Part shown: positions 24,513 to 31,890 of the stretch, piece by piece | Position numbering within the stretch: the first letter of the stretch is position 1 | How the letters are laid out: every line of letters starts with the position of its first letter | Assembly (NCBI GenBank): GCA_016789345.1 | Contig: JAEURG010000255.1 | Coordinates: forward strand, 1 to 40,232 | Reading direction: 5' to 3' | DNA from: Anaerolineales bacterium | GTDB lineage: Bacteria; Chloroflexota; Anaerolineae; Anaerolineales; Villigracilaceae | Length of the DNA stretch: 40,232 nucleotides | Position numbers and translations under genes: made by a program | Notes under the pieces: generated by a model | What the model was told of the DNA's origin: nothing | Database searches by the model: none | The model's input: the letters and a program-made list of their open reading frames with translations, nothing else

Positions 24513-25696
24513 GGTAGAATTGCGTAAAACTCAGTCGCTTTGACCATATCTTCTAATGAAACAGAATCATTGACTGTGTGTGCCGTTTCTTCATCGCCTG
24601 GACCAAAACCAATAGATGGAATCCCTGCTTTGCCTGCCCAATAGATTCCATTCGTGGAAAAATTCCATTTGCCGCTTTTCGCTTCAGGTAGACCGATTTG
24701 TTTGCGTGCTGCTTGTCCAGCTTCTACTAGCGGATGATTTTCTTCTAGTGCCCAAGCAGGGAAATATTTATCAACAGGGAATACAAAACCCGTATAAGAT
24801 GGTTCATCATAAAATAATTCTTCTAACTTGACTGTATCTTTATATTCAGCAGGGATTAAATCCTCAACTTGTTTTCTTACAACTTCTTTCGTTTCACCAA
24901 ATGTCATTCTTCTATCTATATAAATAACGGCTTCATCAGGTACTGCATTGATTGATGGAGTCTTGACGTGCATATCGGATACAGTAATTTTTCCATGACC
25001 CAAAAATTCATGGTCGCCAAGTTTTGGCTCTAAATCTCTAATGCCTGCAATCACGGACAATAATTTATAAATCGCATTATCACCAAGATGATTGCTCGCC
25101 GCATGAGCAGACTTGCCTTTGGATGTAATCTTCATCTCCAAACGACCTTTGTGACCACGATACGTTAGCATTTTGGTAGGTTCGCCGATTACAACAAAAT
25201 CAGGTTTAATTTTTGGGTCAACTTCAACGAATGTGTTGGGTGCAATGCCATCACACCATTCTTCCATATTGCCGAAGTAATAAGCAGTCCAACCATCTAA
25301 CAGACCTAAGTCTCTTGCCATGGCTAAACCATAAATCATTCCTGGAGTTGAGCCTTTTTCATCACAGGCACCGCGTGCATATAAAACGCCATCTTCAATT
25401 TTGCCTTTGAAGGGATCCCAATCCCATGAGCCCGGGTCACCAACACCAACAGTATCAATATGTGAATCATAGACAATGACTCTTTTACCATTTCCAATTC
25501 TTCCAATTGTGTTGCCCATCTTATCAAAGCGGACTTCGTCAAAGCCTAGTTTTTTCATTTCGGCTTGCACACGTTCCCCTACCGGACCAATCTGCGAATC
25601 CATGCTGGGGATTTCACAAATTTCTAACATGAATTGAATCATATCTTCTCGTGCGGCTTGCACACGTTTTTGGATTTCTAAAATTTTATCTGTCAT
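24494..25696 (-). CDS. ygeY: YgeY-like M20 family hydrolase
   Basis: A 400-residue zinc-dependent M20 amidohydrolase/peptidase. Metal and catalytic residues lie in SHIDTVG (H79, D81), GACDEKG (D112) and NMEEWCDG (E145-E146), with the C-terminal His in EETAHTVND. The overall sequence, including MEEWCDGIAP and WNFSTNG, fits the YgeY group annotated as selenium metabolism-linked hydrolase, often near ygeW. In purine catabolism it is thought to act on a ureido or amino acid intermediate; other M20 substrates (acetylornithine, dipeptides) are alternatives. The last few residues (SLLVD) and stop are encoded by a repeat, so the native C-terminus may be altered. Ribosome binding site AAGGAG is 6 bases upstream. 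Confidence 0.85.
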   Translation of the reverse strand: MTDKILEIQKRVQAAREDMIQFMLEICEIPSMDSQIGPVGERVQAEMKKLGFDEVRFDKMGNTIGRIGNGKRVIVYDSHIDTVGVGDPGSWDWDPFKGKIEDGVLYARGACDEKGSTPGMIYGLAMARDLGLLDGWTAYYFGNMEEWCDGIAPNTFVEVDPKIKPDFVVIGEPTKMLTYRGHKGRLEMKITSKGKSAHAASNHLGDNAIYKLLSVIAGIRDLEPKLGDHEFLGHGKITVSDMHVKTPSINAVPDEAVIYIDRRMTFGETKEVVRKQVEDLIPAEYKDTVKLEELFYDEPSYTGFVFPVDKYFPAWALEENHPLVEAGQAARKQIGLPEAKSGKWNFSTNGIYWAGKAGIPSIGFGPGDEETAHTVNDSVSLEDMVKATEFYAILPSLLVD

Positions 25697-25710
25697 AGTT
25701 ACTCCTTATT

Positions 25711-25765
25711 GTGTTTACAGATTTACAAGTTGAAATGTTTAAACGTTTTAACTTGTAAACTTTCT
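25711..25765. repeat. 9-bp periodic array with hairpin between ygeY and GntR
   Basis: Units such as TTTACAGAT, TTACAAGTT, GAAATGTTT, then the inverse AACTTGTAA. Bases 25722-25735 pair with 25746-25759 at 12 of 14 positions. The GntR stop (25764-25766) lies at its edge. Confidence 0.68.
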
Positions 25766-26480
25766 AACTACTTCCAACGCGCCTGACAATATGAAAATGA
25801 AAATAACCGGGGATAAAGTAACTCATCGAAATATCTACCATTTTGCCATTGCCATCAAACAATTGTGAATTGAAGTGAAGTAACACATCACCACGTTGAA
25901 TTTCAAGCGGTTTAGCAACATCTGCCGAGGCACCAATGGCACTTACGTCGGCGCGAGATGAAGTTAACAGGTCACCGCGACCAAGTAACAGGTCAAGCAC
26001 TGAGCCGTTAAATCCAGATGGCAAATCTTTGGCAGACAAAAAATCTTCAGGCAATGTATCTACTAGATAAGCAATCGGTCTGCCTTCGGTGCGAATGACG
26101 CGGCGAATTCGCATCAGTTTAGAAGATTCTTTGATATGAAATAATGAAGCGAGTTCTTCATCTGCTGGAATGGTTTCAATATTCAAATCACTCAATGAAA
26201 CTTCAAGCCCTTGACGTTTGGCAAGTGTATCAATACTTTCCAACACTTCGAGACCGCTATCCAGTGCTTTGATTTTTCCAACGACATACGTGCCAGAACC
26301 TTGTTTGCGACGAAGCAAACCTTGCGTTTCAAATGAACGCATGGCTTCACGTAAAGTAGCGCGTGACACGCCAAGTTGTTTTGCAAGGTCTGGCTCGGAT
26401 GGCAGGCGTTGACCTGCTGGCGTTTTATTAATTAATTTTGCTAAATCTGCTTGTAATCTTTGAAACGGAAAATTTGCCAT
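25764..26480 (-). CDS. GntR-family regulator with UTRA domain
   Basis: A 238-residue transcription factor. N-terminal winged helix residues about 10-70 have RLPSEPDLAKQLGVSRATLRE, cut to SEPDLAKQLGVSRATLRE, and GLLRRKQGSGTYVV. The rest is a UTRA effector domain (LMRIRRVIRTEGRPIAYLVD, ending DISMSYFIPGYFHFHIVRR). This architecture (HutC/FarR type) senses small metabolites. I infer control of the adjacent purine catabolic genes, with a purine or ureide as ligand. It is preceded by a CACAGAGG repeat at 26500-26561. No operator could be read with confidence. Confidence 0.88.
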   Translation of the reverse strand: MANFPFQRLQADLAKLINKTPAGQRLPSEPDLAKQLGVSRATLREAMRSFETQGLLRRKQGSGTYVVGKIKALDSGLEVLESIDTLAKRQGLEVSLSDLNIETIPADEELASLFHIKESSKLMRIRRVIRTEGRPIAYLVDTLPEDFLSAKDLPSGFNGSVLDLLLGRGDLLTSSRADVSAIGASADVAKPLEIQRGDVLLHFNSQLFDGNGKMVDISMSYFIPGYFHFHIVRRVGSS

Positions 26481-26499
26481 AAGTGAGACTCTCTTTCAT

Positions 26500-26561
26500 A
26501 GCCACAGAGGTCACAGAGTTTTTTGAGAAAAATATCAAAGGTCTCTGTGTTCTATGCGGCT
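26500..26561. repeat. Second copy of the CACAGAGG-type inverted repeat
   Basis: AGCCACAGAGGTCACAGAG (26500-26518) and CTCTGTG followed by CGGCT (26543-26561). It belongs to the same family as 9904-9975 and lies upstream of the GntR start and directly after the adenine deaminase stop (26571). Confidence 0.72.
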
Positions 26562-26570
26562 AAATAATTT

Positions 26571-28361
26571 TCAATCTTCCAACACAGGAATAAAATCAAA
26601 TTTTGTCACATCCACCAAACCTTTATCTGAAATTCTCAATTCAGGGATGACCACCAACGCCAACAAACTCAATTGCATATTTGGGTTATTCAATTCACTG
26701 CCACACATTTTGAAACCTTCTAAAACATTGTTTGCTTTTTCAGCAACCACATCCGCGCGCTCATTAGACATCAAACCCGCAATCGGCATCTCAACCAAAG
26801 CAATCACATTCCCATCTACAACAACCACTTGCCCACCACCACATCTTGCCAATTCATTCGCAGCAACTGCCATACTTTCTTCATCATTCCCCACCACAAT
26901 CATGTGATGACTATCATGCGCCACTGTTGATGCAATCGCACATCTTCGCAAAAAGCCAAATCCACTCACCAAACCGACCACAACTTTTCCAGTTTTACGA
27001 TGGCGTTCCACCAAATCAATTTTTGAGATGTCACGATTTATATCTGCTTTAACTTCACCATCTTCTACTTTGACTTTCATTTTTAGATGACGAGTCGGTG
27101 CCTGATTTTCAATGACTCCAATCACATTCGCTTCAATCTCTGACCCATCACTGGCTCTGCTTCGGAGAATAAAATCTTGGCTTGTGAGTTTTCTCTTGAC
27201 CTTGACAGACTTCGTTACCCAACTTGGATATTTCACACTTGGCAATTTGATTTGCCATTCGCCATTCTCTGCAATCACTTGCCCTTTTGCAATGACAAGG
27301 TCTGCGCCAAAGTTCATCAAGTCATTGACCAATAAAATATCAGCATATCTGCCCGGTGCAATCATGCCCATTTCTTTGCTCATACCGAAATGTTCAGCGG
27401 TGTTAATTGTCATCATTTGAATCGCAGTCATCGGATTCAAACCTTCGGAGATAGCATGTCTCAGAACACGGTCCATGTGCCCCTCGGAGGTTAATGTCCC
27501 CGCATGAGAATCATCTGTACATAAGATGAAGCGACGTGAATCTAATTTCTTTTCAGTAATTGCTTTCACCTGCGCGGCAACATCAAACCAAGCAGAGCCA
27601 TATCGCAACATGGCTTTCATGCCTTGTCTTACACGAGCAATGGCATCATCTATGCGTGTGCCTTCATGGTCATCTTCTGCACCGCCAGCCACATAACCAT
27701 GAAACGGAATTCCCAAATCAGGTGAAGCGTAATGCCCACCAATCACTTTTCCCGCCGCATGAGTTGCAGACATTTCATCTAACATTTTTTTATCGCCCAT
27801 AAACACGCCAGGAAAATTCATCATCTCGCCCAAACCGATAATGCCTTTCCATTTCATCGCAATCGCTACTTCTCTTGGTCCTATAGATGAACCCGGAGTT
27901 TCCAGCCCCGGCGCGGATGGCACACATGATGGCATTTGTACCCATACATGAATCGGTTGCTTCTGTGCTTCATCCACCATCAACTTCACGCCTTTTAGAC
28001 CAAAGACATTTGCAATCTCATGCGGGTCAATGAACATACCGGTTGTGCCACGAACGGCTACTGCTCGAACAAACTCAGTGACAGTCACCATCCCCGACTC
28101 AACGTGCATGTGACCATCTAGCAGTCCAGGTACTAAATATTTTCCATTTGCATCAATGACTTTGGTTTTCTTGCCAATCGTATGACTCGCATCTCCACCA
28201 ACAAATGCAATTATTCCATTAATAATGGCAATATCTGTGTTCGGAATAATTTCTCCCGATTGCACACTGACCCATTTGCCATTTTGAATCACAAGTTCGG
28301 CGTGCGCGCGCCCCATAGCAACATCAATCAAAGATTTCGTCAATTTGGTTGAAGAAGTCAT
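26571..28361 (-). CDS. ade: Adenine deaminase
   Basis: A 596-residue amidohydrolase that converts adenine to hypoxanthine plus ammonia. The metal motif is LDGHMHVESGM (H84, H86), then FIDPHEIANVFG, GGHYASP and CTDDSHAGTL, the ade-type pattern. The C-terminal domain (DSHHMIVVGNDEESM, ARCGGGQVVV) is typical of bacterial Ade. Length is normal for the family. The ATG has AAAGGAG 6 bases upstream and lies 18 bases after the GT gene stop. With 8-oxoguanine deaminase and the nucleoside importer it suggests purine base salvage or catabolism. Confidence 0.94.
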   Translation of the reverse strand: MTSSTKLTKSLIDVAMGRAHAELVIQNGKWVSVQSGEIIPNTDIAIINGIIAFVGGDASHTIGKKTKVIDANGKYLVPGLLDGHMHVESGMVTVTEFVRAVAVRGTTGMFIDPHEIANVFGLKGVKLMVDEAQKQPIHVWVQMPSCVPSAPGLETPGSSIGPREVAIAMKWKGIIGLGEMMNFPGVFMGDKKMLDEMSATHAAGKVIGGHYASPDLGIPFHGYVAGGAEDDHEGTRIDDAIARVRQGMKAMLRYGSAWFDVAAQVKAITEKKLDSRRFILCTDDSHAGTLTSEGHMDRVLRHAISEGLNPMTAIQMMTINTAEHFGMSKEMGMIAPGRYADILLVNDLMNFGADLVIAKGQVIAENGEWQIKLPSVKYPSWVTKSVKVKRKLTSQDFILRSRASDGSEIEANVIGVIENQAPTRHLKMKVKVEDGEVKADINRDISKIDLVERHRKTGKVVVGLVSGFGFLRRCAIASTVAHDSHHMIVVGNDEESMAVAANELARCGGGQVVVVDGNVIALVEMPIAGLMSNERADVVAEKANNVLEGFKMCGSELNNPNMQLSLLALVVIPELRISDKGLVDVTKFDFIPVLED

Positions 28362-28379
28362 ACGATTAACTCCTTTGTA

Positions 28380-29957
28380 TTAATTAGACATCTCTGCGTT
28401 ATACAAATCTAACAAATAATCATACTGCCCAGTGTTGAATTTCCAAATTTCTGTCATGCGATTCCAATCCCAAATCGGACCGGTAATCAATATCTGCAAT
28501 TTATAATAATACAAAGCCAAGTTTGGGTCAGCGATTTGATTTTCACCTGATTCTAAAGTTTCAAGATAACCTTCAGGAATTTCACGGCGGAAGTGACCTG
28601 GGTCCCAATCTGGCATAGACGGCAAACGGGCAAGAATCGGGTCTGATAAAGCAAAGTTATCTATGACATGAATATTTGGACCTTTATGGTAGCCAGGTTT
28701 TCCAAGCGCATCGGCAAGATATACTTGTTGATAACCTGTGAATTCCCATTCACTACCAGCAAATATTGACCCGAGTTCATTATCTCGAAAGCCGTTTTCT
28801 ATAAAACTATTAAATTGACCTTTACGTGGGTTTCCAAAATAATGCATCCTTTGGTCGGTGACATCATTTCGGTCACTGATTGGGTAATCAGGCAGGTACA
28901 AAACTATATTGGATGACCAAAGCGGGGAACGTAAAGAAAACACGCCAAACAAAATCACAATGCCTAAATTGGCTATTTGAATTTTTTTCAATGTGAGTTG
29001 ATTTGCGAGTATTGCCGTGGCGATAAGCAATGGAGCGGTTAGAAATCTACCACCCATAAAATCGCCACCAATTTTTACAACATACGCCAAGTAAAGCGCA
29101 ATGCCAGCAAATAAGAAAATCTGCTTCCAGTTTCTTTCGACATATAAAGTAACACCAGCCAAGCCAATTGTGAAAAATAAGATGGGGTCCCAGTTGACTG
29201 AATTTAATAAGTAATCAAGCCCTTGTAACAGCAATGCGCCGTCAGAAACACCAGTGCTTAATTTTGCAAAGGCAGTATTTGGGACAGGAAAACCAAAATA
29301 GATTAGAGAAAATAGTTCCCATAAAATAATGGGGATAAAACCAATGAGTATCTTTATGAAATTACCTTTACGCTGCGAAGACATCCACCACGCATAAAAA
29401 AGCGCCGGGGCGATTAAAGCAAAAGCATCTATACGGTTAAGCATAATCAAAGATGCAACGAAAGATAAGTATAAAAGATTTGGACTTTCATCAAAATAAA
29501 CAATAATGAAAATAACAAGCAGAAAATGAGTTAATGGATTCTCTAACCCTGAAGTCGAGTAATCAATAAAACTATTGGAAAGACTTAACGTTAAAATGAC
29601 AAGAACAAATGACAAAATTCGTGGTTTGGAAATACGAGTTAGTAAAAGAAAGACGCCAAGAGATGAAAGCAATGTTGAGAAAATTGCGGTGACATAAAAC
29701 AAGGCGTTCGGCGCGCTGGCAATAAATAATCTCTCTATAAAATAAACGAATGAAAGACAAAACATCCACAATGGGTGCGTGAAAGCCTGCACACGCACAA
29801 ACGGGTTATAACCCAAGCCATAGCCTGCTAAAAAGTTTTCCACCACGCGAAAGGTGATAATGGCATCGTCAGAAATCCAAGCACTGCGAAGCACAAGCAA
29901 TCCATAAAAAGCAACTAGAGCATAAATAATGAGTGAATTTTCTTTTACTTGTTTCAT
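28380..29957 (-). CDS. Membrane GT-C-like protein, AftB-like
   Basis: A 525-residue polytopic membrane protein with about ten helices. The first loop carries SDDAIITFRVVENFLAGYG, followed by VQAFTHPLWMF, reminiscent of the AftB-type membrane arabinosyltransferases of GT-C fold, with the DD pair as possible catalytic base. The C-terminal third is soluble and periplasmic. Substrate unknown. ATG 29957 is preferred; an upstream TTG at 29981 has no ribosome binding site. It sits between a small membrane protein and adenine deaminase in the same orientation, apparently in the same transcript, though functionally unrelated. Confidence 0.78.
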   Translation of the reverse strand: MKQVKENSLIIYALVAFYGLLVLRSAWISDDAIITFRVVENFLAGYGLGYNPFVRVQAFTHPLWMFCLSFVYFIERLFIASAPNALFYVTAIFSTLLSSLGVFLLLTRISKPRILSFVLVILTLSLSNSFIDYSTSGLENPLTHFLLVIFIIVYFDESPNLLYLSFVASLIMLNRIDAFALIAPALFYAWWMSSQRKGNFIKILIGFIPIILWELFSLIYFGFPVPNTAFAKLSTGVSDGALLLQGLDYLLNSVNWDPILFFTIGLAGVTLYVERNWKQIFLFAGIALYLAYVVKIGGDFMGGRFLTAPLLIATAILANQLTLKKIQIANLGIVILFGVFSLRSPLWSSNIVLYLPDYPISDRNDVTDQRMHYFGNPRKGQFNSFIENGFRDNELGSIFAGSEWEFTGYQQVYLADALGKPGYHKGPNIHVIDNFALSDPILARLPSMPDWDPGHFRREIPEGYLETLESGENQIADPNLALYYYKLQILITGPIWDWNRMTEIWKFNTGQYDYLLDLYNAEMSN

Positions 29958-29970
29958 CTTATAGTCCAAC

Positions 29971-30270
29971 TTAATTCCCAAATTGATTTACAACAACAAT
30001 GCCTATCACAAACAACACAAAGAAAACCACTGGCGAAAATAAACTCCATGCCATCATTTTGTTATTTTTATACAAAGCATACGCCGAGCCGAAATGTAGT
30101 AACGGCAAGACAATAATAATTCTCGTGGCTGGCAAACCACCAAAATAATAAACAAATGGTAAAAACAAAATTGCACCAATCAATACCAGCCAAGTCTTAT
30201 TTTTTACGAGACCAAAAATAGAAAAACTTAAGGCAAATACAACCAAGATTCCAAAAATCAGAGCAGGCAT
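29971..30270 (-). CDS. Small membrane protein, unknown
   Basis: A 99-residue protein with four predicted helices and no recognised domain (ALIFGILVVFALSFSIFGLV; FALSFSIFGLV; GLPATRIIIVLPLLHFG). Starting at ATG 30270 (AAGGTG 5 bases upstream) rather than GTG 30276. It lies immediately before the AftB-like gene (gap of 13 bases) and may act with it, for example as an accessory subunit; this is a guess. Confidence 0.7.
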   Translation of the reverse strand: MPALIFGILVVFALSFSIFGLVKNKTWLVLIGAILFLPFVYYFGGLPATRIIIVLPLLHFGSAYALYKNNKMMAWSLFSPVVFFVLFVIGIVVVNQFGN

Positions 30271-30274
30271 TTTC

Positions 30275-30310
30275 ACCTTTTAACCTTCAAACTTTTCAAC
30301 TTGTCAACAA
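30275..30310. repeat. 9-bp periodic array at the 8-oxoguanine deaminase end
   Basis: Four degenerate 9-base units (ACCTTTTAA, CCTTCAAAC, TTTTCAACT, TGTCAACAA). The deaminase stop codon (30296-30298) and its last residues (LLTS) lie in the array. Confidence 0.6.
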
Positions 30311-31675
30311 TCTTTTCGCCGCTTTATTATGCTTTTCAATCAACTTACCTTCATCCACTGTCACCAATTGACCTGCTTTGACGATGAACTTGCCATGCAC
30401 CACTGTGTAATCCACGCGCACGGGTTGTCCGAAAACGATGGCGGAAACAGGGTCATGCATCCCCGTAAATTCGAGGCGGTTGAGATTGATTGCAAAGAAA
30501 TCGGCGCATTTGCCACTTTCCAAACTTCCAATATCCGTGCGACCCAAGACAGACGCGCCTCCGCGTGTGCCTAGATATAAGGCTTCGCGGGCTGTCATCA
30601 ATTTTCTATTGGGGTCGTTTGAGAGAGAATAACCTGTGATGCCTTCTTTGAGGCGTGATACCAGCATAGCATTTCGGACTTCTGAAAGCAAGTGTGAGCC
30701 ATCATTCGAGGCTGAACCATCTACGCCCAAGCCAACATTCACGCCCGCTTTACGATATTCTTTAATTGGCGCAATTCCAGAAGCCAAACGCATATTGGAA
30801 GTGGGACAATGTGCCACTCCACAATTATGTTTTGCAAAAACTTTTATTTCTTCATCATTTACATACACAGCATGTGCAAACCAAACATCATTGCCTACCC
30901 AATCCACTTCTTGCATATAACCCACTGGACGATGCCCAAATTTTTCTAAACAAAATTGTTCTTCGTCTTCGGTCTCGGCTAAGTGCGTATGTAAATGCAC
31001 ACCATATTCACGCGCCAGTTTTGCAGATTGTTTCATCAAATCAGTTGTGACAGAAAATGGTGAGCATGGAGCCAAGACAATTTGAGACATCGCGCCATGT
31101 TTTGAATCATGATATTTTTCTATGAGGCGTTGCGAATCTTTGAGAATCGCATCTTCTGTATCGACAACTGAATCGGGTGGCAACCCGCCTTGTGACTCAC
31201 CCAAACTCATTGACCCACGCGATGCTTGTAGCCTGACTCCAATTTCTAGTGCGGCGGCAATTTCATCGTCAAGTTTTGAGGCGTTTGGATAAAGATAAAG
31301 ATGATCCGATGCGGTGGTGCATCCTGAAAGTGCAAGTTCGGCTAATGCGGTTTGAGTCGAAGTAAAAATATCATCAGGTTGAATCTTTGCCCAAATGGGA
31401 TATAAAGTTTTCAACCAATTGAAAAGATTTGCATCTTGCGCGGCGGGGACAGCGCGTGTGAGGGTTTGATAAAAATGATGATGCGTGTTGACTAGCCCCG
31501 GCAAGAGGACATGATTTTTTAAATCCAAAATTTCATCGGCTGTGTTTGGTAGTTCAGCGGCTTGACCTATCTTTTCAATGATGCCATCACGAATAAATAT
31601 TGCACCATTTGGAATTTCGGTTTGCTGATCATCCATGGTGACGATGTATGCGTTTTTGATTAGTAGAGTTGTCAT
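30296..31675 (-). CDS. 8-oxoguanine deaminase
   Basis: A 459-residue amidohydrolase of the guanine deaminase/atrazine chlorohydrolase branch. Features matching known 8-oxoguanine deaminases are LVNTHHHFYQTLTRAVPAA (residues 61-79; metal His at 65 and 67), the RGSMSLGESQGGLPPD loop, APCSPFSVT, LHTHLAET and GLGVDGSASNDGS. It would convert 8-oxoguanine to urate. SsnA, a close relative in the urate cluster, is an alternative. It begins the - strand run leading to adenine deaminase and reads from a good promoter at 31766-31794. The last residues come from a repeat. Confidence 0.86.
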   Translation of the reverse strand: MTTLLIKNAYIVTMDDQQTEIPNGAIFIRDGIIEKIGQAAELPNTADEILDLKNHVLLPGLVNTHHHFYQTLTRAVPAAQDANLFNWLKTLYPIWAKIQPDDIFTSTQTALAELALSGCTTASDHLYLYPNASKLDDEIAAALEIGVRLQASRGSMSLGESQGGLPPDSVVDTEDAILKDSQRLIEKYHDSKHGAMSQIVLAPCSPFSVTTDLMKQSAKLAREYGVHLHTHLAETEDEEQFCLEKFGHRPVGYMQEVDWVGNDVWFAHAVYVNDEEIKVFAKHNCGVAHCPTSNMRLASGIAPIKEYRKAGVNVGLGVDGSASNDGSHLLSEVRNAMLVSRLKEGITGYSLSNDPNRKLMTAREALYLGTRGGASVLGRTDIGSLESGKCADFFAINLNRLEFTGMHDPVSAIVFGQPVRVDYTVVHGKFIVKAGQLVTVDEGKLIEKHNKAAKRLLTS

Positions 31676-31676
31676 G

Positions 31677-31745
31677 TAGTTTGATAGTTATATGGTTTGA
31701 TAGTTTTGGCAATTTGCTAATAGCCAACTGCTAATCGCTAATTGG
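31677..31745. repeat. 8-bp periodic array upstream of the 8-oxoguanine deaminase start
   Basis: Units TAGTTTGA, TAGTTATA, TGGTTTGA, TAGTTTTG (31677-31708), then inverse-type TGCTAAT units around 31718-31742. It occupies the leader between promoter and start codon, so it would be transcribed. Confidence 0.62.
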
Positions 31746-31765
31746 TCTAGTTGTCTGACAAATTG

Positions 31766-31794
31766 AGTTTAGCAAAAAAAAGGAGGGATGTCAA
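31766..31794 (-). promoter_or_regulatory. Sigma70-like promoter for 8-oxoguanine deaminase
   Basis: On the - strand: -35 TTGACA (31789-31794), spacer exactly 17 (31772-31788), -10 TAAACT (31766-31771). The predicted leader is about 80 bases and passes through the 8-bp periodic array. Confidence 0.6.
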
Positions 31795-31890
31795 TTATTA
31801 ACTATTAGATAGTTCACTACTTTATCACCAAATTTGGCAAGACGTCGAGTAAAATTGGGAAGAGGCAATAAAAAAAGGAGAAAAATAAAG

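Noticed and set aside
31788..31808. Leader peptide ATG after AAGGAGGG
   Set aside because: The frame is only six codons, and the same bases are explained by the - strand promoter.
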